Assembly: GCF_021018895.1 (NCBI RefSeq)
Contig: NC_079373.1
Location: forward strand, 19,661,501-19,725,500
Length of the DNA: 64,000 nt
Direction: 5' to 3'
DNA from: Seriola aureovittata
Taxonomy: Eukaryota; Chordata; Actinopteri; Carangiformes; Carangidae
The position numbers and the translations under genes are program-made. Of this stretch, positions 24,111 to 37,660 are shown piece after piece (within the stretch, counting starts at the first letter, position 1; each line of letters starts with the position of its first letter). The notes beneath the pieces are model-generated. The model was not told where the DNA came from. It ran no database searches and was given only the letters and a program-made list of their open reading frames with translations.

Positions 24111-25960
24111 GCGTCCAGATTCGTGACCCAGCTGAAAACCTCGCCCTCACCCCCATCAGCCCCCATCACAACACCGTTGTCAGTCAGCAGCGGGACTCCC
24201 TCACAAGGTACCTCACCGTCCTCAGCGATAACAGGAGCATTAATAGCCAAAAAATGATTTATCAACGTACTATAGTATTATCACCAAGAGATTGAAACAT
24301 TGGAACCTATCTCAAATTCTTGGAAGTTAAAGTTCACTTATACAGCACAGTGCCAATGAAAAAGCAGCAGCACCCCTGGACTTTCTCAACATTGAATCAC
24401 CGTGAATATTAAGCTTTTTTGACACTAAGAGAAAAACTCTTTTGTGTCAAAGTAGAAAAAAAACATCTGCTTAAATTGATCTAAATCGAGTAAAACTATA
24501 AAATATAAATGTACGTATTGCATAAGCATTTAACCACCCTCCACCACTCTCCCCGGAGGTCATATGGGACTGTAGTCAATTTACATCGCTTGCAGAGATT
24601 TTTTTGGCTTTTGCATTAGAATGTGAAAGGTTTATGGAGGGGTGAATATATTTTATAGGCACTGCATTTCATTCCATGGCTTGTTGCTGGATGCAGGGCT
24701 CTGTTCATGAAATATTACATTGCATCCACAGGACATAATAATAAATAAATAATGGACTCTTGTTCTTTGTGGTTCCCCTGCAGGTGCAGGATGGCTCATG
24801 GTTGTCTTTTTAATTTTTTTGCAGATTGGAAAAAAAAGGTGTTACATTTTCACACAGGTGTCTTCACCTCTTATCAATCTTACTGAATCCACTTATTTTC
24901 TGCTTTGGAAAGTCAACATATTAGTTGTAAGAAGAATCTATTGCATGAGATCAACAAACTTCATCAGTCACTGCGAATGATGATGCAACCTCTCCCAGCC
25001 CAAGAGGTGCAACATAAATGACTGGAGGGTTCAGGCAGATGGTGGATGGACGGTGAGAATTGAAATGTTGGCAGTGAGGCCAGTGAGCATGCTCTCATGC
25101 ACACCCTGAATGACAGGCACACAGAGAGGGCCGGTAAAGAGGCATATGTGTCTGACAGTGCTGGTATGGATTTTTTTGAGGGCCCACCGGGATTTGATGA
25201 CAGTCCAACAATGACTGTGGGTGTATTGTATCGTTGTGAGGACCTTCCAAAAATTTACAAAATGTTGTACAATCCACCTTGAAACCAAAAAACCATTGTG
25301 ATGAAGTTGTAGTATTTAAACAATACAGCTTAACTCAAAAACATAAATAGGCAGCTTTACAGTCCAATCAGCCATATGTGCACCAAACATTTGTGTAAAT
25401 TAGACAAACAAAAATATGGGCATTTAAATGTAAAATGTATAACTTAAACTATAGTTTCTCTTAGTTAGCTGTGAACATATCTCACATTCTTGGAGATTCC
25501 AGATTTCCTTAAAATAGAATGATCTGTCCTATCTACTGAGCGGCAGCAGGAGACTCTGAGATCAATTTCCTTTCCAAATGATTAACAAAACACAAAACAA
25601 TTCAATTTGTACATTTTGCAACAAACAAATTTCAAGTTTTTTAAATACTGTTCACAATTACTGGTATTCAATTCCTTGTGTGAAGAGAATGATGGCAATA
25701 AAATTTGTATTATAGTGCAAATAAAACAAATATACAACCTTTGTCTTGTATTGCCATTTCGATACACTTAGAATTTGTTCAAAAATACAAAAATAATATA
25801 TCTTTTAACATGGGAAACAAAAGCACATGCATTCACGGTAGAACTTTCGAGTTTTGGTAACATTATTTACAAAAGAAGTTGTGAAATTCCATGACCAAAT
25901 ATACAAAAGTTGGAAATTAAAAACAATAAATATTTACAAAGTATATGACAGCCTTTGTAA
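24111..25960. other. Intergenic between dhfr-like promoter and cry1 3' end
   Basis: A less AT-rich stretch at 24089-24260 is open on both strands for about 50 codons and is not recognised. A Tc1-like MITE follows at 24348-24664. The rest is AT-rich, probably partly cry1 3' untranslated sequence at the right edge. Confidence 0.5.
24348..24664. repeat. Tc1-like MITE
   Basis: The left end starts CAGTGCCAATGAAAAAG and the right end finishes TATAGGCACTG, so CAGTGCC is an inverted terminal motif. CAGTGCC termini are characteristic of Tc1/mariner-type short elements in fish. It is 317 bases and encodes nothing. The flanking dinucleotides are CA on both sides, not the expected TA. Confidence 0.5.
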
Positions 25961-25967
25961 GGTTTGC

Positions 25968-25973
25968 TTTATT
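25968..25973 (-). promoter_or_regulatory. Candidate polyadenylation signal of cry1
   Basis: TTTATT on the plus strand is AATAAA on the minus strand, about 540 bases beyond the cry1 stop. Another candidate lies near 26219. Neither is confirmed. Confidence 0.3.
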
Positions 25974-26512
25974 GCCAAACCTGACAGTCTTGCTTCTAAT
26001 TTCCTTTACTACTGTTTGAGTCAGTGTGCCAACAATGGGCGAGGGTGTCAGCTGCTGTACATATCTTCTGATTCCCATCACTACAGATGGAGATTTTGAC
26101 ATTTTCACATAATGGTGTGGAGGCCACAAATACTGTAGTGGAAGACAACAGGTGGCCTCACAACACTCTAATGTGAAGAGATTCTTTGTGTTTGCCTTTT
26201 TTTACCTTAATGTGTAAGGCTTTATTCTCTCAATTACGACCAATTTCTCCACGTTTCTTCATCTGTTCCTGAGATGTGTGGTGTGTTTTACAGTATCTGA
26301 AGACACGTGACTGATTGACTCATTACATATATCATGTACTGTGGAGAGTCCTTTAGACTGACGGCCAATAGTACTTGCTTGATCCACCACCCACATTCTG
26401 TCTACTCCATGGTTGGTAGTTAAAGTTATTACTGTGTTAGCTGTGCGCGCTGCAGGATAGGGTGGTACCAGAGGATACAGACTGACAACCTTTGTATTCA
26501 GTCTTTTACACG

Positions 26513-29500
26513 CTATTTGCTCTGCCTCCAGGATTTAGAGCTGCTCTTGGATGGAGCCTCTTCATAGCGCCTCTTCTGCGTCGACGGTCCTCTTTCTGCG
26601 TTAAAAGATAACACACAGGTCATAATAACAGTTAGAGATTATTTGAAATTAATTTGGTATCATCTTACATTTTATATTGTGAATAGAATATAAAACATTG
26701 ACATCAATTAGTTCAACAAGTGAATATACTTATTAGGCTATTACTTTTCTTTGCAGTATAGCGTTTTGACTTAGAGCATATTATTGTTTTTTAATAACTG
26801 AGTTGTTTTGGCAGAACAAGAGTAGTTTATTCAATATTTGAACATAACAAATATCATGTTGCCAACTTTCCCAAGTCTCATGGGTATTAATTTTAGCCAT
26901 GAGTGTGATGAAATTGAGTAAATAACATGAGTATCTTGTCTGCATTGTACAATTTAAATGTATTTTAACCAACGATGATGTCAACCATCTAGCCTGTGTA
27001 CCTGTTCGAGACGTTCCCTCCTGAATGGACAGGGCTTCAGAGGGCCCTCCTGGACCATGACTGGTCCCTCTGTTGACTCCTGCAGCATTACTGCCTCTTG
27101 GACCATTACTGGGATTGTCAGGTACTGTTGCCAGCAGGCCTGCAAAGAGACCAAAGCATTTAATTTACTCACAAGACAATGTTTCTTTGAGAAAATAATA
27201 ACGAAGATTAGTTTTTTCTTTGACATGATGATAAAATGGTTCTTTAGCTCAGGAGCATTGTTGAATGTTTGGCAGCTACTACAAACACCAGTAAACTCTT
27301 TTAGTAAAGCTAATGAATAAGTGCCTGACACTGAAGGCACCAAAAGCAGCTGATTGATGATAATGTTTGTGTGGTGATTACTGGTGACTGCAATTTTGGT
27401 CAAATTAGATCAAACAGCCATCTGACACTAATAATACACCAAGGCTTTGAAACTGCAGTACCTGAAAGCAATAAATACTGCTGACATCTGGCCTGGAGAA
27501 CAACATGGATGTGTATGGATAATATTTGCAGACAACAAAACGTGACAATTAGGATTTTCAAATTAACTTTCTGAACCCTTCACCTTCTTCATTTCTAGGC
27601 TTTTTTTTGCACATCATGTTTTTACATGTGTCAGTTTTTTGTACTTGGGTGGTTGCTGATGTAGTTTAATGAAATAGTAGCGCAACTTTGGGTATTCTAT
27701 CTGTCAGATGCCCCTTATCAATCACACAACAATATAATTTATTCTGTTGCAGTGCAACTAAATAAATAGTAATGCAATACTATGTGCTGTGCATTTGTGA
27801 GGCAAAGCAATGAAGAACATAGTATGTTAGCTTTTAGATCTACTGTCCGAAATTGTGGTTTATGGGGTTGGGTCTCATAACACAGGCTTGCTGGTATTGC
27901 AGGCTGGTATTGACAGGCTATTTTCATGGACAAATGTTTATCTGTATAAATCCAGGTAGAATTCCAGATATTAAAAAATACATTAAAATGCATGCTTGAG
28001 TATCTGAGTCATTTCCCTACCCAGTCCTTTGTAGCAGGAAAGCTGCTGGTAAATTTGCTTCATCCTCTCTATGTTGATGCGGCTGGCCTCAGCATGGTTC
28101 ACCATGGGCTTGGGGTAGTGCACTCCTATGATACACTTGGCTGCCTTCTGCACTTCCTCTGGGGCATTCCAGGGATCATAGATGTATCTGGCTGGAAAGC
28201 CCCTCAATATAGGTAAATAACGCCTGTAAGCAGACAAAGAAGAAAATGAAAACAGATGTAGAATGAAAAAAATTATGATAAAACTGGGTGGAACATGATA
28301 TAAGGTGAGGAAGACTAATGTAACACACTACAGAAATTTGTGACCGCCTTGTCTGAGATTCAACCATCATTAATACCGAGTGTGAAAGTGGAAATAAGGT
28401 CACACTTTTTTTTTTAATCGCTGTTTACCAATTACTGCACATGATTGCATCACATTTGGGAGAACTTCTGTCGTGTGATGCTGATAAACCACATTATCAC
28501 AAATACAACAAAAATTGTATGAAATCTTAAACAATTTGTTCATATTTTGGAAATCTTTATGCAACCACGACAAATCATTTCCCCCCTGTGAGGCTACAAG
28601 AGATCACAAGGTTAATCATGTGATCTTCCTCTAATTTAAATAACTGCATGAGACATTATGAAAGGCCTGTGCTTCTATATTCATATGATGCAGATGAAAG
28701 TACTGACTGACCGTATGTAGTCACCACTGGGGTCTGTGCGTCGTCCAAATCCCACAGGGCAGTAACAGTGGAAAAACTGCTGGAAAAATGAACTGCATGA
28801 AAGCCACATCCAGCTGCCAGCATTTACACTCCAGTCTGCATCCAACAGCAACTCTTCAAACACCTGTACAAGACACACAGGGGACAGTTGAGACAACGCA
28901 TGGTAGTTATGTAAATCAGAGCAATAGGCACCAGGACAGCAGACAGGTAGCTTCATGTACTATTCATGTATTTTTCTTAGTTCTTACCTTCATGCCTTCT
29001 TCCCAGCTGACCCAGAGGTCTCCCCTGGTGAGGAAGCAGGCCACAGCATGCCTTGCCAAATGATGGATCCAGCCCTCCTGCCTTAGCTGGGTCATAATGG
29101 CATCTATCCAGGGAAAACCTGTCCGTCCCTCTGCCCACTTGGCCAGCGCTTCTGGGTTTCTGTCCCAGGGGATCTGGACGCACACAGTGTTTCCCTCCAT
29201 CTTGTCAAAGCAGGGGTTGTTGGTGGCAGTCGTATAGAAGAACTCCCTCCACAACAGCTGTCCATACAAGGAAAGTGGGGGGGTGCTGTTCTTCTTGACC
29301 TGATAAGACAGAAAACATAAAAGCAACATGAATAGACTAGTTTGACTCGTTCACCATTACACAAAATAAATGTTTTTCCACTCTTACTTTAAAAATTAAA
29401 AAAATATTCCAAGAATAAATTCTTTGTATTGGCTCATGTCTTGTCAGTGGCCATTCGTACCTTCCTGTACAGATCAGTAAGTTTGAAGTAGAAGAGCCGA

Positions 29501-31162
29501 CAGGAGAGACATCCAAAGCGCAGGTAGGGGCCGAGCCCTGTGGGACTGGCCAGCAGGGAGTTCGCGTTCATACGAGGACGCTCAAAGTTTGCCACCCATG
29601 CCTGTAAAAAGATGGTCGGTCAGCTTTAACTATATAATACCACTGAACATTTGAAGAAATGACAGACATCAATAAGTTAGGAAAGTTAGGATACTTTTCA
29701 GTCTCAGGCCTCAAAACTTGATGCTCAAAAGAGGTGACAAAACAAAGATGCTGTTGATCATGATGATGATGATGAAATTTGTCTGGGCTCAATGTTTATA
29801 TTTACTCTAAGTTTAAATCACCACTGATGGTCCACAACACTAAGACAAAGACTTGAGCAAGGTGAGTTGTGAGCTAAAGCCAGAGGTAATGGTAACTGCA
29901 GTCATTTCTTTTCGGTGTATACTGTGTAGTAGAATGTCTTTTTACCTTCCTCTCCAGGTGCCGCTCTAACCTCATGAGGGCTTCTGTTTCTCCACCTGGC
30001 CAAACTGCTGTGGTCAGGCCCTCTGTCTCAAATCCTAAAAAAACAAAATATACAAGCCTGTAATATACAAGTCTGTGGCTGTGCTGGTTTGCATTTGTAC
30101 ATATAATGCAATGCCAGAGTATCAATGCAGACAACATACACACACACTCACGAATAAAGAAAAACCTTACCAAGCTCTTCCAGGGAGGGCACCCCAAACT
30201 TGTCATCATGGTCATCACCAATGGGTGTGGCACATTTTTTAATGACCTCAGATGTGATTGTCCCTGCAGGCAGCTCCACAGCATCCATATGGTTGATGAG
30301 GGCCTGGAAGCGCTTGTATGTAAGAGGAGGCTGACCACCATTGAGTTCCATGATCCTTTAATAGAGAAAAAAGGAAATGCATTAAAAGGGAATCAAACCT
30401 AAACCCACACACACCCACACACACACCCACACACACACACACACAATTCAACAGGCACAATTCACATTGTTCCAAACAGGTTTGTTACTCACTTTTCCAG
30501 ATCATAGAGCGTGTGTGAAATCCGCACTATCACCTCTACCGCAGCCTCGTTGGCTAGTTTTTGGATGGCGGTATCACGTTCCTTGCCAAATGGCTCAGAG
30601 TCGTATTCATAAGATAAATGGGTGATCTGCCATTCCTGAGAAAAAATGCAATATACACACATGGACAGTCATATTTAGAATTTGTTGTTTTATTCTGAAC
30701 AGAACAATGTTAGGTCACTTGATATGAAATAAGAGTCATAAGAGATTCCAAGATGTTTCTATTCATCTAAAATATTAAATATCTTTGAATATGGAAGGTT
30801 CGATGTAATCAATATGGAAGGCAGTATCAGAAGTATCAAAATTTGATTTATTTCAAAGCATAGAAAAGCAAAGAAAAGTATACAGCTGTGTCTTCTAATC
30901 TATGTGATCTCTGGTACCTTAAAAAGACGAGGGAAGACATCTGTAGGCTGGCCTCTGATGACAAATAAGCGGGAGTTGATTTTGCGCAGGCTGGCATCCA
31001 AGTCCTCTAAACAATTCAACAAAAACCTGGAACCAGACAGAATGAACTAATCAATTATACATGCAAGATAACATCTTAACACCAAGGTTACAAAAAATGC
31101 AATCATGAAACCATTAATATTATTTGGGTCTACACAACCACTGCTGCAGGGGGAAGGTATGG

Positions 31163-31207
<45 letters not shown>

Positions 31208-33864
31208 ACATGGGTGACATTTCAATAGAACAATAATGTCTGTTTAGACCCCTCTGATTGAGTTAATGATTAAGATGGCTAGACATTCAAAAGCCTCAAA
31301 CTGTAGCTTAGCATGTTAGCATATGTGGCAGTTAATCAACAACACAAAACAAAGTGTTTACAGATGATCCATGTAGAATTACTCAACTGTGACTATATAC
31401 AATGTAATTCTCATCAAGGCATCTCTACACAAGAGGAACAACAAAAAATGGATCTGGGCGTTTCATGCAAATGAGAGAAGTGGTTTTTGCCCTGACAGAG
31501 GTACTCCCTTCGGCATGTACCTTGAACCTTGTGACTTTGTAGACCATTACATGGACAAAAAGCTATATCAGACACTATAGGAAAGGGAAAACTCCGACAA
31601 AGACAACGGAACAAAAAGCTTGCATAAATTAAGAGAGTGGATGAAATGGAAGATTCAAGTGTGTGAACAGGCAGCCCTCTTCTGGTGAAGTTTTTGTCGA
31701 CACACAAACCACCATGCACTGCACCTGCAAAATGTTACTAGCAACCACACGTAGACACTTAACTCGAGACTGTGCCTTGTGTCAGTTTGGTAACTTCCCA
31801 ACATTTAATACAGTGAGAGGCAGAAAGACAAATGTATTTCTGCATTTGAATCAAACTTTTTCTCTGTCGTGCAATCAGCACAATGACAGCAAATCTGAAC
31901 TTGTTCAAAACAGACATAGCACCTTTGGTTAAAGCCTAAATGCTTTTTCATTTTTTGTAAGATTTGAGTATCAAAAACCTTACAAATTCATACAAAGCAG
32001 GTTATTAGTTCTTAAAGGCAAGGTCAAACCTGAAAACCAAAGGACAGAATAATAACTGCTACCTTCTCACTAGTGAGATTGATGTGCAGGTGTCCTAATC
32101 CACGTGATAATATAAAGCCTTGGATGAGTAATAGGCTCATATCTCAAAAAGTGTGGAGATCTTGTAACCAACAGTACCAATGAAGGAAATGAGTCTCATG
32201 TATTATAAAAATTAATACTATGAATTTGCAGAAATGTATCCCTTCATGCAGTATTTTAAACTCCCCAGTCTACCCAGTCTCTTAAACTAATAAACTATAT
32301 TATGTTGTCTATAGATTTATTATTACAAATGAATCATTTAATAATTTTTCCACTAACACTTATAAGTGGCGCTATTGCGCACAGAAACAGAGCAGTAACA
32401 TTGACTACCACTGAACTTTGAAATACTGTCAAAGTACTCGCAATAATATGGTAAAAGCTGAAGGATGAGGATGCATGTGATGAGCTAGAAATAATGTGCA
32501 CATTGTAAATGAGGTGATGTAGCTGACTAAAGGGGGTGGTGTGGGGCAGGGTCTGGTAAGTGTGTGTGTTTAATGTAGGTCAAAACTGTGAGATGGCATG
32601 ATGTAATGACCATAACACACTGACCCAATTTCTTACCCCTCCATTGAAGGCTGAGCAGCAGTTAGTAAGCGGGAAAAAATTGCTTGTATCATGGTGGTGG
32701 TTAGGCACCACACTCACTGTCTGGAGCCTTTTCACCATACACAAAGATCCCACTATATTGCTGTAATAAACACTGCCTCTGTGCTATCATTAAGATAGCA
32801 TGCTGGCATTCCATAATCAGAGGCATGAAGTGTAACAAAACAGTGCAGCGCTCCCCTTTACACAGATGTTGATCCGGCTATGTGACTACCACCGATGCTG
32901 GGTTACCTTTTATACAATTCTACCATCATGCCATTTATATAAACGGCAAGGAAGAATAGGTTGTACTGCTTCTCTTCTCCTTATGCTTCTCTTCATCTCA
33001 TCCAGAGTTTTCCATGACTTTTCACCATGTTTTGTTGCATGTCTGCAACTCAAGGGGGAGTGACCATGTCAGCCTCCAGATGGTGACATCCTGTCAACAC
33101 TGGGTGGAATATAGGCTATTTTCATATCCTAAAATGTCTCATAAGTGATTAAGCAATACTAAACGTGTGAAATTGAGCTTTATGGATGACCTAAATAGTG
33201 TGCATCATCTTTTGACAACTAAAAATACACCATTTCGTCTAAAGATATAATTTCCCACAGAGAAAGGATTTTGCAAGCAGCAGTAGAGGATATTGTCAGT
33301 TACAGGTGCTTAAATCGAGTGATCAACTGTTTTATTTTAATAAACTAAACGAATGTAGGCCATCTCCAGTGACATTAACAATCAAATATAAGTCCACTTT
33401 ATCACTTACACCCTTTAATATCTAATTTTACAATATTTACAACGAATGTAGGAGAAGACTACAGAAGACTGTGTTTAACCAGAAATGCAAACATGTAGCA
33501 CATTTGGACTGACAGGTAGGTGGTAAATTAAGTGGAAGTGGGAGATCTGGATGGATCATCTGTAAGATTCTAATTAGGATTCTCTAGATTTAGACTGGAG
33601 GTCCAGTAATGATAAAAAATTAATAGGTTAAACCCTCCACCCACCTATCATTCCCTTTGACACTCACATACTACTACAAATTTTGACATCCTGTCCTACC
33701 CCTTACCTCCACCTGTTGATGCCCACATTGGAGGACCCTGCGAACCAGGGGTCCAGGATGTAGATGCAGCGCAGGGTGTCCGCTCCCCGGATAGAGTCCC
33801 TTAGAGACGGGTTGTCGTGCAGCCGCAGTCCTTTCCTGAACCAGTGGATGGTGTTGACCACCAT
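26513..33864 (-). CDS. cry1: Cryptochrome circadian clock 1
   Basis: Eleven coding exons: 33707-33864, 30918-31026, 30493-30635, 30171-30355, 29946-30034, 29461-29601, 28988-29299, 28712-28863, 28021-28223, 27002-27139, 26513-26595. All have GT/AG junctions and join in frame to 570 residues plus TAG. The photolyase-like domain begins [17 protein letters not shown]. The serine-loop region [13 protein letters not shown] ends exon 1. The FAD-binding domain spans exons 6-9 (for example [37 protein letters not shown] and [18 protein letters not shown]). The coiled-coil-like helix that binds PER and FBXL3 is [20 protein letters not shown] (471-490). The tail (about 498-570) is Gly/Ser/Asn-rich and ends basic. 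CRY1 represses CLOCK-BMAL1 in the nucleus. Teleosts have several cry1 copies; the MVVNT start suggests the cry1a type, but the paralogue is not resolved. Residue 493 is Cys where Arg is usual. Confidence 0.95.
30394..30444. repeat. CA-rich microsatellite in cry1 intron 3
   Basis: Imperfect CA units interrupted by CCC occupy the middle of a very short intron (137 bases between exons 3 and 4). Confidence 0.9.
31164..31206. repeat. GT dinucleotide microsatellite in cry1 intron 1
   Basis: About 21 TG units without interruption. Confidence 0.95.
32101..32106. promoter_or_regulatory. Canonical E-box CACGTG in cry1 intron 1
   Basis: CACGTG is the site bound by CLOCK-BMAL1. It lies 1.8 kb into the transcript from the start codon. 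Several other CACGTG sites occur by chance in this window, so its use is unproven. Confidence 0.3.
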
Positions 33865-34600
33865 GTCGACGGCCCTCTTTATTTATCCCTGGTCGGGTAA
33901 GAAGGAGGGGAACGGGGTTCCCAAAAAACAACAAAAAGACGCCCTCTTGCGTTGATTTGGCAGCAAAATATTTAAGTGTCCATTCAAATTCGAGGACGAA
34001 GTAGTTTTTAACCTGGTCAGTGGATTCGTAGGGAAACGTTAGAGGTTTGTCTGACCTTAACCTTGCTCCATGAACATATCCACAGAGTAGGGTCTCCCGA
34101 TCAGCAGCGGCTGCATGTGTGGACAGCAGGTGACTCCGCAGGACTCAAGAAAAACGGCACAACTCCTGTCTCGATTAGAAGCAACGACGAAGTGAGCACA
34201 TTTTACGGAATTAAGCTCGAAATAAACCCGTATGCAGCTACTAGCGATGTGTTTAAGTTGTATAACTTTCGCCAGCTATCACACGAGGCGTGAGTGAAGC
34301 CCGTGTAAAACAAGCTTCTAGGTCGCAAAAAAGAACAAACGCGCAAATATTTCAGGTTTGTATCCACAAGCAGCAGTAGTCTTCACAAATTAAACACACA
34401 GTTAACCCCAGAAACAGGCTAAGCATTGGTTATAAATTGTAAAGGCTGGTAAACTCGTCGTCCATGCAAGACGTCCTTTCTGTATCAACAGATCCACCCA
34501 CATGAATACGCAGGGAGGAATGGAGGACTCTGATTGGTCAGAATCAGCCCTTATACAACTTTTTCTCTGTCACGTTTCAGTAATGTGCTTTCCTATCTCT
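33865..34600 (-). promoter_or_regulatory. Probable promoter and 5' UTR of cry1
   Basis: This stretch is richer in G+C and CpG than its surroundings. It includes an ATTGG (CCAAT on the minus strand) at 34533-34537 and a CACGTT E'-box-like hexamer at 34571-34576. The transcription start cannot be placed and no perfect E-box lies close to the start codon. Confidence 0.35.
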
Positions 34601-37507
34601 GCTTACACGCTCAATACGGTTGTTTAAAATGATTTAAACGTCGAGATTTGCTCGTATTCTCTCAGTATTTTCTGTCAGGGTTCACTTTGGGGTGCAGAAA
34701 TAAAAAAATAACCTCTAGAGGTTTATGATAAAGCAGCTAATCGGAGGCTTTGGATTGTGTTATGTGGTATACCCAGGGTTACCCGGATGAGCACATGCAG
34801 TGCGGCGAGGTTTGCCTGGTATCAGGTGTGCTCGATTTAGTCTAGGGAACGTACCGTTCCCACTGCAGTTGTGCGTTTGGTCGAACATGTCCAGCCCCGC
34901 CCGCATTAAGAGTCGATAATCTCTAAGCAATGTGAGCCACGTTAAATTACATAAAACACAAAATTATGACATTAAATCTACAATAGCTAATATGTAACCA
35001 TACGGGGTCAAGGCTGTATTATCAACCCAGCAAAACAGGAAACTGCCCCACGGCTCTTAGACCCCAAAGCCCTAAATTCACTACGTATAATTTAGGTCTA
35101 CATAGTTCACACAATCTCAAATCTGTCTGTAATTTGTAGGCCTACCACTGAAGTGCAGTAGACTATCAAATATGATGGGCCCTTCATCCTCCATTTTGTG
35201 GCACTTGTCTTGTAGAGGGGCTCTGTGTCAAAGTATAGGTTTAATACCTAAATTGTTTTATTTTCCAGTGTTTATTCAAATTGCTTTATTTTTTTCTGTG
35301 TCACGTAATTAACACACAGAGTGGCATTGCAGTATTATTCTGTCACAGGAGTACTGTGGCAATAATCAACAATTATTTTCATCATCAGTAAGTGACAATT
35401 ATTTTCTTTCATAATTGATTCAATATAAAATGTAGGAAAATGGCAAAAAAGGCCTGTCAATATTACCTGAAGCCCAAGTTAACATATTCAGTTTGCTTGT
35501 TGTGTCAGACCAACAGTCAAACCTATGACGATGTTGAATTTACTATCATATAAAACTGATAAATATTTATTTACATTTATTTATTCCCATTTTAGTACCA
35601 GTGAATTTTTTGAATTTTTGCTTAAAATTAGTTGCATGATAAATGAGTTGGAAAAAGAAGTTCATTTTCTGTAATCAACTAATCAGCTAATCGTTTCAGT
35701 ATCATACAGTATCTACTAAGTAACTATCTATCTGTATAGGCTTTTAATATGTTCAGAACATTATACCTGGCAATTTCCATTTTTGTTGTAGTCATCTACA
35801 ATGGACTAATTGGAAAATCAGCTTGGCTTGAAACAGCCTGCTGACGGTAAACAGCAAAGCTTAATGAATGGCAGTAAAGTGTGCGCTGTGGCTGTTCCAT
35901 AATAATTCCTGGTGTAGTTGTTGCTTTCGAACCAAAACAGTCTTGCTTTTCCCTCTTATCCCTCTCCCAGAGTAAATTACAGTGGATTTCTACAGCATGC
36001 TGTTTTTTGGGGCTTATCCTGCCTTCCCGACATCACGTCATTATGGATATCTAGGCAATCTTACTACAGAAGAGAGTCTGCATGTTCATATTTGTGAACA
36101 TGGGGTTAGGGGCTCTCCTCTAAAGTTAGAAACCAAAGGGAGAACCTTAAAATGTGCAATGTCATCCCAGTTTGCTCTATAACAAGGAAGGGGCTCTGAT
36201 GCTGTGAGGCCAGTGAATGTTTGTGTATTTTCTTACATGAAAATTGCTATTTTATATCTTAAACCTTATGTCCAATTTAAAATATGGATGAGACCTGTAA
36301 GGAGGTACACTACACAGCTACTGTAGATTATGGGGTTAGTGAGGTAATGTATTTCTCCCAATGGCTCAAAGTAATTTCAGCTGTATAACTTCAGTAACCT
36401 GATTGATGAAAACAAGCCATTGCCTTTTTTAAGAATCTCACATTTGCCATGTCTATACGTCCAGAGTATGTTAGTTCATCATTTGCACTCATTAGCTCTT
36501 AATGTGTAGGGTTTAATTAAAAAGCCTCTCAACGTTTTCATTTGTCACTTATGACATATAATAATTAGATTAAAAAAGGATTTTTAGCTTGTAAAGTGAT
36601 GTTCACAAATGATTCCAAATGTAGTTGCAAATCAACTTTGTAAACCTGTAAAATATATTTGCATGCGAAATTCAAATTTGTATGTGTGAAGAGGTGTAAA
36701 AAAAAAGAAAAAAAAAAGGAATGTGATTTAAATTTGTGAACCACTGACATTAGTGGTGGGGTAACACAAAGACACTGAAAGAAATTATTTTATCAATGTC
36801 TGTGTACAGATAGAGTGCAGAAAACTAAACTAATCCTTTCTGGCACATCCTGAAATGCCGTGGTATGAAGGCAACAGAATCACCTCCCCTCTGATTGGAC
36901 TTTGCTTTGTGATTTGACGGTCATTGTCCAGTTAGATTCACATGTTTACAAATTAGGTCAAAATTGTACTGGTAACTTCAGTGTAACACACTGTGTGGGA
37001 GCTTTGAGCACCAAGTTTTATACAAAGCACTTTGTCTTTCACAGTGTCTGTGTGTGTGACCTCACCACTGGTCATTTGTTCAGTTTTGTTCACAAAGTCT
37101 GTGTTTACGTAACACTCGTTTGCAGTATTTTGCTGTTTTTGAGGGTAATTTTCAACACATTACAACAGAACTGCACTGTAAACTAGAATGAAACCATCAG
37201 CATATTGTGGTTGATTTTACAGCTGTATAGCTTAGGTCAGTAAAATGATAAATCAGAGTTGTTACTGAATAGTTCCTCATTACTTTATCATTATGTCACA
37301 ATGAGTTCCTTCACAACAAATCAGAGACAGCAAGTTTTCAAACAGGAAGTGTTTTAATTGTAATATTCAAGCCACATATATATATATAAAAATATATATC
37401 AATAATCATATCCACAGTATTTTCTGATGCATTAGTGATGATGATGACTTAAAAAAGATTGTATAATAAACTGATTAATTTTAACTCATCTTAAACATTT
37501 AACCACA
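34601..37507. other. Intergenic upstream of cry1; no gene recognised
   Basis: AT-rich sequence with short open frames only. The ORFs at 35982-36182 and 36902-37186 match nothing I know and have no splice or promoter context. An AT microsatellite (about 37376-37400) precedes the transposon terminus. Confidence 0.5.
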
Positions 37508-37591
37508 CACAGTAAATTTCGCAGTGTTAAATATGCTGTGTCAAAGTGCATTGACTCTTTCGGAGTTATTACAACAACAGATTGAGATGAA

Positions 37592-37660
37592 TGCCCCCTG
37601 GTGTTGGTTTTTATTTATTTTTATTTATTTATTTATTTATTTTTGCCCCCTGGTGTTGGT
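37592..37660. repeat. TTTA microsatellite flanked by 17-base direct repeats
   Basis: TGCCCCCTGGTGTTGGT occurs at 37592-37608 and again at 37644-37660, with a TTTA run between. It lies just inside the left end of the transposon. Confidence 0.9.

Larger units (their letters stand above)
31027..33706 (-). other. Intron 1 of cry1
   Basis: It is bounded by an AG|GTAAG donor after exon 1 and a TTCCAG acceptor before exon 2. It holds a GT microsatellite (31164-31206) and one canonical E-box CACGTG at 32101-32106. No exon of another gene is recognised. Confidence 0.85.
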
